Below are positions 36,588 to 45,704 of a stretch of DNA of 64,000 nt, one piece after another. Under the pieces are notes generated by a model that worked only from the letters and a program-made list of their open reading frames with translations, searched no databases and was not told the origin of the DNA. Position 1 is the first letter of the stretch. Each line of letters begins with the position of its first letter. The stretch is from Janthinobacterium lividum (GTDB taxonomy: Bacteria > Pseudomonadota > Gammaproteobacteria > Burkholderiales > Burkholderiaceae_D): positions 4,216,001-4,280,000 of the forward strand of contig NZ_CP075583.1 of NCBI RefSeq assembly GCF_023509035.1, given 5' to 3'. The translations under genes were made by a program, and so were the position numbers.

Positions 36588-37816
36588 CAGCGGACGACCG
36601 GCTTGACTTTGGACGCGGCCAGCACGGCGCGCGCGCGGGCCGTGTCGATATCGTCGGCCGTGGCCAGCGCCACGCCCATGCGGCGGCGGGCGAACGATTC
36701 CGGCTTGCCGAACAAACGCAAGTCCGCGCCCGGCACGCTCAAGGCGTCGGCCACGCCTTCGAAGGCGATGCCTTTAGCTTCCAGTTGGCCGTAGATGACG
36801 GCCGAGGCGCCGGGCAAACGCAGCGCCACGTTGACGGGCAAACCGAGGATGGCTTTCGCGTGCAGCTCGAATTCGCTCTGCACCTGGCTGGCCATGGTGA
36901 CCATGCCCGTGTCGTGCGGACGGGGGCTCACTTCCGAGAACCACACCATATCGTCCTTGACGAACAGCTCCACGCCAAACAGGCCCAGGCCGCCCAGGTT
37001 GTCCGTCACCTTGCGGGCGATCTCACGCGAACGCTCGAGGGCCAGCGGCGCCATGCGGGCCGGCTGCCACGATTCCACGTAGTCGCCGTGCACCTGCAAG
37101 TGGCCGATTGGCTCGCAGAACTGCGTTTCGATCTGCCCCGAAGCGCCGACGGCACGCACCGTCAGCAAGGTGATTTCGTAATCGAAGTCGATGAAGCCTT
37201 CGACGATGACCCGGCCCGTATCGACACGGCTGCCGCTGGCCGCATACGCCCACGCCGTTTCCACGTCAGCGGCGCTATCCAATTTGGACTGGCCCTTGCC
37301 CGACGACGACATCACGGGTTTCACTACGCACGGAAAACCGATCTCCTGGCAAGCGGCCTGCAACTCCTGCAGGCTGCTTGCGAAGCGGTACGGTGACGTC
37401 GCCACGCCGAGCGTTTCGGCCGCCAGGGTGCGGATGCCTTCGCGGTTCATCGTCAGCACGGCCGCGCGCGCGTTCGGGATGCACGTGATTTGCCCGGCCG
37501 CTTCCAGCGCCGCCAGGGTATCGGTGGCGATGGCTTCGATTTCCGGCACGATCAAGTCCGGCTTTTCCAGGGCTATCAGGGCGGCCAGCGCCACGCCGTC
37601 GCTCATGTCGATCACGTGCGAGCGGTGCGCCACCGGATGGCCCGGCGCGTTTGGATAGCGGTCGACGGCAATCACTTCCACGCCCAGGCGCTGCAGCGAA
37701 ATGATCACTTCCTTGCCCAGTTCACCGGAACCCAGCAGCATGACTTTGATTGCGGTGGAAGACAGGGGCGTGCCGAAGGTGCGGGGCGCGATGGTGCTGC
37801 TGGTGCTTGAGGTCAT
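36587..37816 (-). CDS. purT: Formate-dependent phosphoribosylglycinamide formyltransferase 2
   Basis: A 409-residue ATP-grasp enzyme that makes formyl-GAR from GAR, formate and ATP in purine synthesis. N-terminal [20 protein letters not shown], the ATP-grasp segment [17 protein letters not shown] and [14 protein letters not shown] are typical PurT sequences. Length is usual, with about 20 extra N-terminal residues; an internal start near the VMLLGSG strand is possible. First gene of a three-gene minus-strand unit with two unknown genes. Confidence 0.95.
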   Translation of the reverse strand: MTSSTSSTIAPRTFGTPLSSTAIKVMLLGSGELGKEVIISLQRLGVEVIAVDRYPNAPGHPVAHRSHVIDMSDGVALAALIALEKPDLIVPEIEAIATDTLAALEAAGQITCIPNARAAVLTMNREGIRTLAAETLGVATSPYRFASSLQELQAACQEIGFPCVVKPVMSSSGKGQSKLDSAADVETAWAYAASGSRVDTGRVIVEGFIDFDYEITLLTVRAVGASGQIETQFCEPIGHLQVHGDYVESWQPARMAPLALERSREIARKVTDNLGGLGLFGVELFVKDDMVWFSEVSPRPHDTGMVTMASQVQSEFELHAKAILGLPVNVALRLPGASAVIYGQLEAKGIAFEGVADALSVPGADLRLFGKPESFARRRMGVALATADDIDTARARAVLAASKVKPVVR

Positions 37817-37879
37817 GGCAGGGGCTGTAGGCGGATGGTAAGATGGCTGGGACTATAACAAATGCCGGCCCTCTTGGAC

Positions 37880-37908
37880 AGGGCGGCCCGCTGGCGTGCG
37901 GCCGCCCT
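37880..37908. terminator. GC-rich hairpin between the VOC gene and purT
   Basis: AGGGCGGCC (37880-37888) pairs perfectly with GGCCGCCCT (37900-37908) across an 11-base loop. It lies 20 bases beyond the stop of the minus-strand VOC gene and upstream of purT. There is no run of T on either side, so termination is uncertain. Confidence 0.4.
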
Positions 37909-37928
37909 TCCCCGCCCGGCGGGCCGCA

Positions 37929-38426
37929 CTAACCGGCGTACGCCCGCTTGATCTCTTCGATGTCGATCTTTTTCATGCCCATCATGGCTTTCATCACGCG
38001 CTGGGCCTTGACGGGATCGGGGTCGGTCAGCAGCTTGATCATGAGGGTGGGCACGATTTGCCAGGACACGCCGAACTGGTCCTTGAGCCAGCTGCATTGC
38101 TGCGCTTCCGGCGGCCCGCCTTCGGACAGCAAATTCCAGTAATGGTCAACCTCATCCTGGGTTTCGCAGTTGACCTGGAACGAAATCGCTTCGGAAAACT
38201 GGAACAGGGGGCCGCCGTTCAAGCCCGTGAACGTCTGACCATCCAGCTCGAAGGCCACCGTCAGCACGCTGCCAGGCTCCTGGCCGTGGATTTCCTTGCC
38301 CTCCTCGCCATAGCGCAGGATCTGGCCAATCTTCGAATTGGGAAATATTTCCGTATAAAAACGGGCAGCCGCCTCCGCCTTGCCGTTGAACCATAAACAT
38401 GGGGTAATCTTTTGTACGCTATGCAT
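37929..38426 (-). CDS. VOC family protein (PhnB/glyoxalase-like)
   Basis: A 165-residue protein of the vicinal-oxygen-chelate superfamily, PhnB-like group (often annotated 3-demethylubiquinone-9 3-methyltransferase domain). CLWFNGKAEAAARFYTEIFP at the start and CSWLKDQFGVSWQIVPTLM later are characteristic. Such proteins lack a proven common activity. Stand-alone gene. Confidence 0.88.
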   Translation of the reverse strand: MHSVQKITPCLWFNGKAEAAARFYTEIFPNSKIGQILRYGEEGKEIHGQEPGSVLTVAFELDGQTFTGLNGGPLFQFSEAISFQVNCETQDEVDHYWNLLSEGGPPEAQQCSWLKDQFGVSWQIVPTLMIKLLTDPDPVKAQRVMKAMMGMKKIDIEEIKRAYAG

Positions 38427-38454
38427 GATGTCTCCCTAGTCCGCAATAGGAACA

Positions 38455-38472
38455 CCTTCCCGCGCGGGAAGG
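38455..38472. terminator. Perfect 18-base palindrome downstream of DUF6000-like gene
   Basis: CCTTCCCGCGCGGGAAGG is a perfect palindrome able to fold into a 7-base stem with a GCGC loop. It lies 17 bases past the stop of the minus-strand DUF6000-like gene and 29 bases upstream of the VOC start. No clear T tract, so it may be a weak terminator or an operator. Confidence 0.45.
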
Positions 38473-38488
38473 ACAGCCACCAATATAG

Positions 38489-39124
38489 TCATCTTTGCAC
38501 AACCATGGCGCGCAATGCGGCCATGTCCTTGGCAAACACAGCGCAGGCATCGGCCAGCGTCAGGCCCGGCCGGCTCGCCGCAAAATCGGCCCAGGCTGGT
38601 GCGTGGCGGGTGGCCTCGGCAGTACCGTTCTTGTCATCCAGATACAGTATGGCCGCCATCGCCTGCGCCTGTTCAAAATGCAGCTGCGGCTGGCGCAAAT
38701 AATGCTCAAGATAACGGTGCAGATAATCGCGGCTGGCGGGCGTGTCGAAGGCGGCCAGCGCGAGGCAATACGCGCTGCCCGCGTAGCAGACTTCACTGGC
38801 CAGCAGCAGGCCGCCCAGCTGGTCCGTGAAGCCGGGACGATGCATCAATGCGGCCAGATAGGCGCCCGCCGTGCAGCTGCGCCAGTCGAATTGCCCCAGC
38901 AGGCGGGCGATGACGGTGTCGTCGGCCTGCGCCAGCCGGGCCACGCATGCGCGCGCCTGGGGCTGGTGCAAGCCCATGTACAGGGGCCGCACCCAGTCAT
39001 CGCGCAGGGACGCCGTCAGCGGCTCTTGCGGCGGCAGCGGCGGCACGGGAAACGGATGGTCGTGACTGACGGTGGCGCCGGCCACGTGACGCTGCAGGCC
39101 GGCAAGGATATGGTCATCGCTCAA
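38489..39124 (-). CDS. DUF6000-like protein
   Basis: A 211-residue protein. The blocks VRPLYMGLHQPQARACVARL, LLGQFDWRSCTAGAYLAAL, LLLASEVCYAGSAYCLAL and MAAILYLDDKNGT match my memory of the DUF6000 family; function unknown. The likely start is TTG 39124: GGAGG lies seven bases ahead, and the start falls two bases after the LysR stop, which fits translational coupling. The frame is open farther upstream only as a shadow of the LysR gene. Confidence 0.7.
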   Translation of the reverse strand: MSDDHILAGLQRHVAGATVSHDHPFPVPPLPPQEPLTASLRDDWVRPLYMGLHQPQARACVARLAQADDTVIARLLGQFDWRSCTAGAYLAALMHRPGFTDQLGGLLLASEVCYAGSAYCLALAAFDTPASRDYLHRYLEHYLRQPQLHFEQAQAMAAILYLDDKNGTAEATRHAPAWADFAASRPGLTLADACAVFAKDMAALRAMVVQR

Positions 39125-39126
39125 GA

Positions 39127-40014
39127 CTAGCCTCCAAAAGTTTGATCCTGTAACTGCGCCACCAGGAAATCGATGAACACGCGCAGACGCGGCGGCAGGT
39201 GGCGGCTGGCCGGCCACAGCAGCCAGAATGCCGTGAGCGCCTGCGTATGCTCGTCCAGCAGCGAAACCAGTTGCCCCGCCGCCAGCTCACGCTGCACAGC
39301 AAAGGCTGGCAGGTAGGCGATGCCTTGCCCTTGCACGGCCAGGAAGACGCGCATTTCCACGCTGTTGCAGACCATGCCGGACGCCGACTGGGCAGCCTCG
39401 TCCAACAGCGGCCACTTTTCCAGGCGGCCCGTGGCGGGAAAGCGGTAGTCCAGGCGCGCGTGCCGCAGCAGTCCGGCCCCATCGGCAGGCCGGCCATGGC
39501 GCGCCAGGTAGGCTGGCGACGCTACCAGCAGGCGGCGGAACCTGCATAGTTTGCGCCGCATCAAGCCCGAGTCAACCAACTCGCCCGTGCGCACGGCCGC
39601 GTCAAAGCCGTCACTGACGATATTGACCATGGCGTCAGAGAAATCGAGATCGAGTTCGATGGCGGGATACGCTTGCATGAACGCGCCGATGGCAGGCTCG
39701 AACAGGCCGCTGTAGCGTGGCAGGCTGAGGCGCAGGCGGCCGCTGGGTCCGCTGCTGGCCTCGCTCAATTCCCGCTCGGCCGCTTCTACCTCCGCCAGGA
39801 TGCGCTTGCAGCGCTGCAAGAACTTTTCCCCTTCCGCCGTCAGCGCCAGATGCCGCGTGCTGCGCTGGAACAGGCGCGCGCCAAGCCGCGTCTCCATGCG
39901 CGCCACGCTCTTGCCCACGGCCGATGATGACAGACCCAGCAGCCTGCCCGTAGCCGAAAAACTGCCGCTGTCGGCCACCTGCACGAACATGGCGATGCCA
40001 CCCAAGCTATCCAT
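39127..40014 (-). CDS. LysR-family transcriptional regulator
   Basis: A 295-residue LysR regulator. N-terminal winged helix MFVQVADSGSFSATGRLLGL then SSSAVGKSVARMETRLGARL; substrate-binding domain with LPRYSGLFEPAIGAF and DFSDAMVNIVSDGFDAAVRT. Start ATG 40014 follows GGAG. Divergent from an MFS exporter, the usual layout for a LysR protein controlling an efflux gene, with a LysR-box-like site between them. Confidence 0.9.
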   Translation of the reverse strand: MDSLGGIAMFVQVADSGSFSATGRLLGLSSSAVGKSVARMETRLGARLFQRSTRHLALTAEGEKFLQRCKRILAEVEAAERELSEASSGPSGRLRLSLPRYSGLFEPAIGAFMQAYPAIELDLDFSDAMVNIVSDGFDAAVRTGELVDSGLMRRKLCRFRRLLVASPAYLARHGRPADGAGLLRHARLDYRFPATGRLEKWPLLDEAAQSASGMVCNSVEMRVFLAVQGQGIAYLPAFAVQRELAAGQLVSLLDEHTQALTAFWLLWPASRHLPPRLRVFIDFLVAQLQDQTFGG

Positions 40015-40030
40015 TTGCACTCCATTCAAG

Positions 40031-40049
40031 ACATTAGTGTCCGATATGT
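40031..40049. promoter_or_regulatory. LysR-box-like site (ACAT-N11-ATGT)
   Basis: ACAT at 40031-40034 and ATGT at 40046-40049 with eleven bases between them contain the classical T-N11-A pattern. The site lies 17 bases upstream of the LysR start and 75 bases upstream of the MFS start, as expected for a LysR protein acting on itself and its neighbour. Confidence 0.5.
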
Positions 40050-40123
40050 TGATCAGTTTAGCCCATTTTTCTTCAATGACGGGCGCGCCATACTCGCCCC
40101 TCTTTCTTTCAGACCTGACACCC

Positions 40124-41623
40124 ATGCCTACCACTTCACGTCTTTCACTCTCCCTGCAAGTGCTGGCCGCCTGCCTCTCGGGTTTGCTGATACCCCTGTG
40201 TTTCACGGGCCCGGCCGTGGCGCTGCCCGCCCTCGGCGCCGAATTGCACGGCAGCGCCGCCGCCCTGAACTGGGTCATCAATGCGTATATCCTCAGCTAT
40301 GGCAGCGCCATGATGGTGGCCGGCAGCCTGACGGACGTGCTGGGACGACGCAGGGTCTGGCTCGCGGGGCTGACGCTGTTTTGCGTGGCGACCCTGGCCA
40401 TTGCCATCGCGCCCTCGGTGGCATGGATCGCTGCGCTGCGCTTCGTGCAGGGCCTCGGTGGTGCGGCCGCGTTCGCTGCCGCCATGTCGTCGCTGGCGCC
40501 CCTGTTCCACGGCGCGGCCCGCAACCGGGTGATGAGCGTGCTGGGCACGACCTTCGGCCTGGGCCTGGCCTTTGGCCCGCTGGCGGCCGGTGCCATGCTG
40601 GCACTGGCCCGCTGGCCCGCCATCTTTTACGCCACGGCCGCGCTGGGTGTCATCGGCATGCTGCTGGTATGGGTCAGCGTGCCGGCCGATCCGCCGCGCG
40701 GCAAACGGCGGCTGGACTGGACCGGCGCCCTCAGCTTCAGCGCCGCGCTGGGCCTGTTGACCCTGGGCATGCTGCTGGCGCCCGAACACGGCTGGCACAG
40801 CGGGGTCGTGCTGCTGTCCATCGCCTCGTCCTTGCTGCTGTTCCTCGCCTTTGGCGCGATCGAGCGCAGGACGGCGCAGCCCCTGCTGGATTTATCGCTG
40901 TTCCGTCAGCGTCGCTTTATCGCCGTGCAAGTGCTGGCCGCCTCGCCCGCCTTCCTGTTCATCGTGCTCATCGTCATGCTGCCGGGGCGCTTCATCGGCA
41001 TCGATAACATGTCCGCGCTGGCGGCGGGCCGCCTGATGATCGCCCTGGCCGCGCCGCTGTTGCTCGTGCCCATGCTGGCGGCGCTGCTGTCGCGCCGGGT
41101 CAACGTGGGTACCCTGTGCGCGGCGGGATTGCTGCTGGCCGCGGCGGGCCTGGCCTGGCTGGCGCAGATGCTGGGCCATGGCACCGCCGCGACGCTGGCC
41201 GATCCCCTGCTGCTGATCGGCGCGGGCATCGGCTTGCCGTGGGGCTTGATGGATGGCATGGCCTTGAGCGTGGTGGAGACAGAGCGGGCCGGCATGGCGA
41301 CGGGCATCTTCAATACCGTGCGCATCAGCGCTGATGGGGTGGCGCTGGCCCTGGCGGGCGCCGTACTGGCCAGCCTGATCGGCACGGGGCTGGCGCGGCA
41401 ACTGCCCGCCGATCTGCCCGTGCTGGCGGCCGCCAGCCGCGCCGCGCTCGGTAATATCCAGCAAGCAACACAGCTGTTGGGCGGCCAGGAAGCGCTGCTG
41501 CGCGCCAGCTATGACGCCGCCTTCCGCCAGCTACTGAACGGCTTGGCGGGTCTGGCCGTGGCGCTGGCGGCGCTGGTGCCGTATTTGCTCAGAAAGGAAG
41601 GGACTCAGGCGTCGAGGCCGTAA
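40124..41623 (+). CDS. MFS drug/metabolite exporter (DHA2-like)
   Basis: A 499-residue major-facilitator protein with about fourteen hydrophobic segments. The motif GSLTDVLGRRRVWLAGL after the second helix is the MFS motif A, and FGLGLAFGPLAAGAM is the exporter motif C region. Start ATG 40124 (MPTTSRLSLSLQ) is the first that begins the transmembrane part; the frame extends upstream only through the LysR shadow. Probably controlled by the divergent LysR protein. Substrate unknown. Confidence 0.88.
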   Translation: MPTTSRLSLSLQVLAACLSGLLIPLCFTGPAVALPALGAELHGSAAALNWVINAYILSYGSAMMVAGSLTDVLGRRRVWLAGLTLFCVATLAIAIAPSVAWIAALRFVQGLGGAAAFAAAMSSLAPLFHGAARNRVMSVLGTTFGLGLAFGPLAAGAMLALARWPAIFYATAALGVIGMLLVWVSVPADPPRGKRRLDWTGALSFSAALGLLTLGMLLAPEHGWHSGVVLLSIASSLLLFLAFGAIERRTAQPLLDLSLFRQRRFIAVQVLAASPAFLFIVLIVMLPGRFIGIDNMSALAAGRLMIALAAPLLLVPMLAALLSRRVNVGTLCAAGLLLAAAGLAWLAQMLGHGTAATLADPLLLIGAGIGLPWGLMDGMALSVVETERAGMATGIFNTVRISADGVALALAGAVLASLIGTGLARQLPADLPVLAAASRAALGNIQQATQLLGGQEALLRASYDAAFRQLLNGLAGLAVALAALVPYLLRKEGTQASRP

Positions 41624-42141
41624 AAAACGGCAATGAGGATGGCGATGTTATTGCAAGCGCGGGAAAATGTCGTTGTCGCGTAGGCAACCGCTACGCCGGG
41701 CGCGCGGTAGCGCAGGTAGACAAAGCTGAACATGGCGCCCGAACCGAGCGCGACGATGGCGTGCAGCAAGCCGCCGCTGATGAAATGCACGATGGCCCAC
41801 AGGATGGCGCCGATGAAGATGCTCAGCTGGCGGCTGGCGCCCAGGCGCCTGAGGATTTCCAGCGGCAGCAGCTGTCCCAGGAAGGTTTCAAGAATGGGAG
41901 AATAGATGACGACCCAGAACACCAGCAGGGGCAGCGACATTTCGCGCTTGAACTTGGTCAAGCCTGTATGCGCGCCCCAGTATTCGGGCGGCAACAGCCA
42001 TTTGGTGAGGAACAGGATGGCAAAGCACAGCATGCAGGTGAGTAAACCCCAGCCGAGGCCGGCAAGGGCCAACTGCAGCACGGGCGGCGCCGGTTTGTCG
42101 TCGTCCGGGCTGGATAGATCATGGCTGCTGCGCACTTGCAT
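41605..42141 (-). CDS. CPBP-like membrane protein
   Basis: A 178-residue protein with four to five hydrophobic segments. The blocks YSPILETFLGQLLPLEILRR and LWAIVHFISGGLLHAIVALG resemble the CPBP (Abi) intramembrane protease family, but the usual EExxxR motif is reduced to ETFLGQ, so activity is doubtful. ATG 42141 is preferred over ATG 42171 because AGGA lies eight bases ahead of it. The 3' end overlaps the convergent MFS gene by 19 bases. Confidence 0.65.
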   Translation of the reverse strand: MQVRSSHDLSSPDDDKPAPPVLQLALAGLGWGLLTCMLCFAILFLTKWLLPPEYWGAHTGLTKFKREMSLPLLVFWVVIYSPILETFLGQLLPLEILRRLGASRQLSIFIGAILWAIVHFISGGLLHAIVALGSGAMFSFVYLRYRAPGVAVAYATTTFSRACNNIAILIAVFYGLDA

Positions 42142-42240
42142 GAGTAGTCCTGGCGGTGATCCAACTTTCATTGTAGCGCGTAATAGGACTATTGGCGCAT
42201 GGCTGGTGGCGCACCGCGCTGCGCTGCAGCGCGTCCAGCG

Positions 42241-43821
42241 TCAGGCCGCCAGGCGCAAGGGAGCGTTGGCCGGCGGAGCCAGCTTGAAGATACCCACTTC
42301 CTGTTCCAGCTGCGCCGCCTGCTGCTGCAGTTCGTGCGCGGCGGCCGCAGCCTGCTCGACCAGGGCCGCGTTTTGCTGGGTGACGCGGTCCATGTCGACG
42401 ATGGCACGGTTGACTTGCTCGATGCCGGCGCCCTGCTCCTGCGTGGCGTGGCTGATCTCGGCCATGATGCCCGTCACCCTGCCGATGCCGGCCACCACGT
42501 CATGCATGGTGGCGCCCGCCTGCTCGACGAGCACCGTGCCCGTGCCCACCTTGCTGACGGAATCGTCGATCAAGGCCTTGATTTCGCGCGCGGCGGCCGC
42601 GGAGCGCTGCGCCAGGCTGCGCACCTCGGTGGCGACAACGGCGAAACCGCGTCCCTGTTCACCCGCGCGCGCCGCTTCCACTGCCGCATTCAAGGCCAGG
42701 ATATTCGTCTGGAAGGCGATGCTGTCGATGACGCCGATGATGTCGACGATCTTGTTCGACGAGGCATTGATGAGGCCCATGGTGTGCACCACTTCGGCCA
42801 CCGCCTTGCCGCCCTGCTCCGACACCTCGGACGCTTCACGCGCCAGGCGGTTCGCCTGCTGGGCGTTGTCCGCATTCTGACGCACGGTGGAAATGAGTTC
42901 TTCCATCGATGAGGCGACCTCTTCTAGCGAGCCGGCCTGCTGCTCCGTGCGCTGCGACAGGTCGCGGTTGCCGGAAGCGATCTCGGTCGAGGCCGTGGCG
43001 ATGCTTTCCGTTCCGTGACGCACCTTGCCGACGATGGCGGCCAGGTTGTCGCGCATGGTCTTGATCGCAAACAGCAAGCTGCTGTCGTCGCCGTGGCGCG
43101 TCTGCACGTCGATGGCCAGCTCGCCCAGCGCGATGCGCCCGGCAATCGTGGCCGCATACGCCGGTTCGCCACCCAGCTGGCGCAGCAGGCCGCGCGTGAT
43201 GACGGTGGCCACCGCAATGCAAATGAGCACGCTGAGCGCGGCCAGCACGCCGATCCAGCGCAGCGACTGGCCGTAGATGGCGCGCGCGGCCACGCTGGCC
43301 TGCTCCGATTCGCGCTGCACGTTTTTCAGGACGGCGTCGATATCGGCGACGATCTGGCGCCGCAGGGGGCTGCACTCTTCGACGAGGAAGGTGCCGTACT
43401 GCTCCATTTGGCCCGTGGCGCGGAACTGGCGCGGACGCTGCAATTCCTGCGCCATGGTTTTCAGGCCCCTGCTGACTTTCTCGAATTGCGCATCGCCGGC
43501 GAACTTTGGCGCCAGTCGGTCCAGCGCTTCCAGGTACAGCGCTTTCTGGCTGTCGAGGATGGCCAGCTCTTTTTCGGCGGCGGCCTGGTCATGGAAGATA
43601 TACGCGTTGCGGGCGGCCAGGCCCGTCTGGTCGAGCGCTTCGCGCGCCACGTACAGCGGTTCGAGTTTTTCCAGTTGAACTTTTTCTTGCGCGCCCATGG
43701 CGCCGGAGATGGCGCCGATGCGCAGCAGTGCGAAAGCCGCCAGCACCAGCATGAGTAAAACCAGCAGCCCGAAGCCTGCGCTCAGGCGCGCGCCTATCGT
43801 CAAACGATTGAATGACATCAT
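42241..43821 (-). CDS. Methyl-accepting chemotaxis protein
   Basis: A 526-residue chemoreceptor. One membrane segment at about residues 11-30, a helical periplasmic sensor (four-helix-bundle type) to about 190, a second membrane segment to about 212, a HAMP region, then the cytoplasmic signalling coiled coil with the hairpin tip [16 protein letters not shown]. No CheR/CheB-docking pentapeptide is seen at the C-terminus ([15 protein letters not shown]). Stand-alone gene; ligand unknown. Confidence 0.93.
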   Translation of the reverse strand: MMSFNRLTIGARLSAGFGLLVLLMLVLAAFALLRIGAISGAMGAQEKVQLEKLEPLYVAREALDQTGLAARNAYIFHDQAAAEKELAILDSQKALYLEALDRLAPKFAGDAQFEKVSRGLKTMAQELQRPRQFRATGQMEQYGTFLVEECSPLRRQIVADIDAVLKNVQRESEQASVAARAIYGQSLRWIGVLAALSVLICIAVATVITRGLLRQLGGEPAYAATIAGRIALGELAIDVQTRHGDDSSLLFAIKTMRDNLAAIVGKVRHGTESIATASTEIASGNRDLSQRTEQQAGSLEEVASSMEELISTVRQNADNAQQANRLAREASEVSEQGGKAVAEVVHTMGLINASSNKIVDIIGVIDSIAFQTNILALNAAVEAARAGEQGRGFAVVATEVRSLAQRSAAAAREIKALIDDSVSKVGTGTVLVEQAGATMHDVVAGIGRVTGIMAEISHATQEQGAGIEQVNRAIVDMDRVTQQNAALVEQAAAAAHELQQQAAQLEQEVGIFKLAPPANAPLRLAA

Positions 43822-43967
43822 TGTTGTTATTGCCCTGTCTAAAGTTGATTGTTGCTGGTTACTTGGAACCAGCGATCTGCTCGCCGTCGTGTTGCCTTTC
43901 CTGCATGGCGCAGGATGGGTCTCTAACTGGCGTTTTTTGGGCAGTCAGCTTCTAATTTCGGGCAATA

Positions 43968-43998
43968 TAATCGCGCGGGGAGAAACCTCGCGCGATTA
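43968..43998. promoter_or_regulatory. Strong inverted repeat between thioesterase and chemoreceptor genes
   Basis: TAATCGCGCG (43968-43977) pairs with CGCGCGATTA (43989-43998). The stem extends inward by a G-T pair and two GC pairs around an AGAAA loop. It lies 91 bases beyond the stop of the minus-strand thioesterase and 147 bases before the chemoreceptor start. No good T tract; it may act as terminator or operator. The surrounding 267 bases carry no gene. Confidence 0.45.
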
Positions 43999-44088
43999 CA
44001 ACAGCACACTGGATTATAAGCGAACAGCGTTATTTATGATTTCACGCGCTCGCTTTTAATGCTTTGATGCAAGTCAAGGGGCGCCGTA

Positions 44089-44523
44089 TCAGCCCGCGCC
44101 CGGGGCGTCGATGACGGCCATGGTAATGCGCGAGATGCAGCACAACTTGCCGTCGTCGCCGGTGATGCGGATTTCCCAGACCTGGCTGGTACGGCCCCGG
44201 TGGATGGGCGTCGCGCGCCCCGTCACATGGCCGCCGCGCACGCCGCGCAGGTGGTTGGCATTGATTTCCTGGCCCACGCTCACATGACGGCTGGAATCGA
44301 GGCAGGCATTCGCGGCCATGCTGCCCAGGGTTTCGGCCAGCAGCACGGACGCGCCGCCATGCAGCAGCTTGAACGGTTGCATGGTGCGGTGGTCGACAGG
44401 CATGGTCGCCTCGATCCAGTCGGGGCCGAAGGCCGTGAATTCGATGCCCAGGTGGCGCATGGCCGTGCCCTCGCTGGCGGCGTTGAGGGTGGCCAGGTCG
44501 AGCGGTGCGTGCCAGATTTCCAT
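44089..44523 (-). CDS. Hotdog-fold thioesterase (PaaI/YdiI-like)
   Basis: A 144-residue hotdog thioesterase. GIEFTAFGPDWIEATMPVD, then FKLLHGGASVLLAETLGSMAA (the HGG motif and catalytic Glu region) and GRTSQVWEIRI are characteristic of the PaaI/EntH/YdiI group that hydrolyses aromatic or other acyl-CoA. Stand-alone. Substrate not certain; a 1,4-dihydroxy-2-naphthoyl-CoA role (MenI) is possible only if menaquinone is made. Confidence 0.88.
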   Translation of the reverse strand: MEIWHAPLDLATLNAASEGTAMRHLGIEFTAFGPDWIEATMPVDHRTMQPFKLLHGGASVLLAETLGSMAANACLDSSRHVSVGQEINANHLRGVRGGHVTGRATPIHRGRTSQVWEIRITGDDGKLCCISRITMAVIDAPGAG

Positions 44524-44631
44524 TGTTACCTCGGATAAGTGTGGAGTAGCGCTATTGTAGGACAGAGCGCCAGCGCGCGCCGCTTCATCTTTCCTTCACC
44601 GTGGCACGGGGTGGCGGTGGCATTAACTGGT

Positions 44632-44637
44632 TATAAT
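44632..44637 (+). promoter_or_regulatory. -10 element upstream of lpxO-like gene
   Basis: TATAAT, preceded by TGGT, which resembles an extended -10. It lies 29 bases before the ATG at 44667. No convincing -35 at 17 bases. Confidence 0.45.
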
Positions 44638-44666
44638 TGCCCCATTCTTAAAAAACGAGGTTGTAT

Positions 44667-45566
44667 ATGAAGTGGGCCTTGCTGGGCATATTTGTGTTTT
44701 CTGTTTTACATATTCATTTTCGTGGCAAGGTGCGCCTGCCGTTTCGCCGTCAGATCTTCGATCACTCCTCGTTCATGGCGCCGCTGAACCTGTTCATGCA
44801 CACCTTTTCCAAGGTGCCGGCCACGCCCTATCTTTCCGTCGATCAATTTCCGGAATTGGCGCCGCTGCAGCAGAACTGGCAAATCATCCGCGATGAAGCG
44901 CTGCGCATGCAGGAAATGAAAAAGATCAAGGCGGCTGAAAAGAACAATGACGTGGGCTTCAATTCCTTCTTCAAGTATGGCTGGAAGCGTTTCTACCTGA
45001 AATGGTATGACGCGAATCACCCGTCGGCGCAGCAGATGTGCCCGCAAACCTATGCCTTGCTGCAATCGATTCCCTCGATCAAGGCAGCCATGTTCGCGGA
45101 ATTGCCACAAGGCGGCAAGCTCAACCCGCACCGCGACCCATTCGCCGGCTCCCTGCGCTACCACCTGGGCTTGCAGACGCCAAACGACGACCGCTGCTTC
45201 ATCGACGTCGATGGCGAACGCCACAGCTGGCGCGACGGCCAGGCCGTGATGTTCGATGAAACGTATATCCACTGGGCACGCAACGATGCCGACAGCGACC
45301 GCATCATCCTGTTCTGCGACATCGAACGCCCGATGCGCTACCGCTGGGCGCAAGGCTTGAACCGCTGGCTGGGCCGCACCCTGATGACGGCCGCCGCCTC
45401 GCCCAACGAACTGGGCGACCAGGTGGGCGGCGTGAGCAAACTGTTCCAGATTTCCTGGACCATGGGCCAGTACCGCCGCCGCTTCAAGGCGTGGAACAAG
45501 ACGGCGTACCAGCTCACCCGCGTGGCGCTGGTCGTGGGCGTGATCGCGCTGATCTACTTTATCTAG
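44667..45566 (+). CDS. lpxO: Lipid A / aspartyl-asparaginyl beta-hydroxylase-like dioxygenase (LpxO-like)
   Basis: A 299-residue Fe(II)/2-oxoglutarate dioxygenase. N-terminal and C-terminal membrane segments (WALLGIFVFSVLHIHF; LTRVALVVGVIALIYFI) enclose the aspartyl-hydroxylase fold with the metal triad in NPHRDPFAGSLRYHLGL and ETYIHWARND. This layout is that of LpxO, which 2-hydroxylates a lipid A acyl chain at the inner membrane. ATG 44667 is six bases after ACGAGG. A strong terminator follows. Confidence 0.85.
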   Translation: MKWALLGIFVFSVLHIHFRGKVRLPFRRQIFDHSSFMAPLNLFMHTFSKVPATPYLSVDQFPELAPLQQNWQIIRDEALRMQEMKKIKAAEKNNDVGFNSFFKYGWKRFYLKWYDANHPSAQQMCPQTYALLQSIPSIKAAMFAELPQGGKLNPHRDPFAGSLRYHLGLQTPNDDRCFIDVDGERHSWRDGQAVMFDETYIHWARNDADSDRIILFCDIERPMRYRWAQGLNRWLGRTLMTAAASPNELGDQVGGVSKLFQISWTMGQYRRRFKAWNKTAYQLTRVALVVGVIALIYFI

Positions 45567-45592
45567 ACGCCTGCAACGTTCATTGCCACGTA

Positions 45593-45616
45593 AAAAACCG
45601 CCTTCGGGCGGTTTTT
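45593..45616. terminator. Rho-independent terminator after lpxO
   Basis: AAAAACCGCC-TTCG-GGCGGTTTTT: perfect 10-base stem with UUCG tetraloop and T run, 26 bases past the stop. The same stem-loop core recurs at 48700. Confidence 0.93.
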
Positions 45617-45642
45617 GCGTTTCCGGACACCTGGAAAAATAC

Positions 45643-45654
45643 ATAGCCAGCTAT
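45643..45654. promoter_or_regulatory. Candidate MarR operator, site 1
   Basis: ATAGC-CA-GCTAT, a perfect inverted repeat matching site 2 at 45671-45682 (ATAGC-AT-GCTAT). Centre-to-centre spacing is 28 bases. Confidence 0.5.
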
Positions 45655-45670
45655 ACTCATCAAAATCATG

Positions 45671-45682
45671 ATAGCATGCTAT
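45671..45682. promoter_or_regulatory. Candidate MarR operator, site 2, overlapping the promoter
   Basis: ATAGCATGCTAT is a perfect 12-base palindrome immediately before and into a TATATT -10-like element (45680-45685), just upstream of the MarR-like gene. Binding here would block transcription, as in classical MarR autorepression. Confidence 0.55.
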
Positions 45683-45704
45683 ATTGTTTTCACCGGGGAT
45701 GTTC

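Noticed and set aside
42215..42233. CGCGCTG-CGCTG-CAGCGCG hairpin after the chemoreceptor stop
   Set aside because: Short stem without T tract in very GC-rich sequence; could easily be chance.
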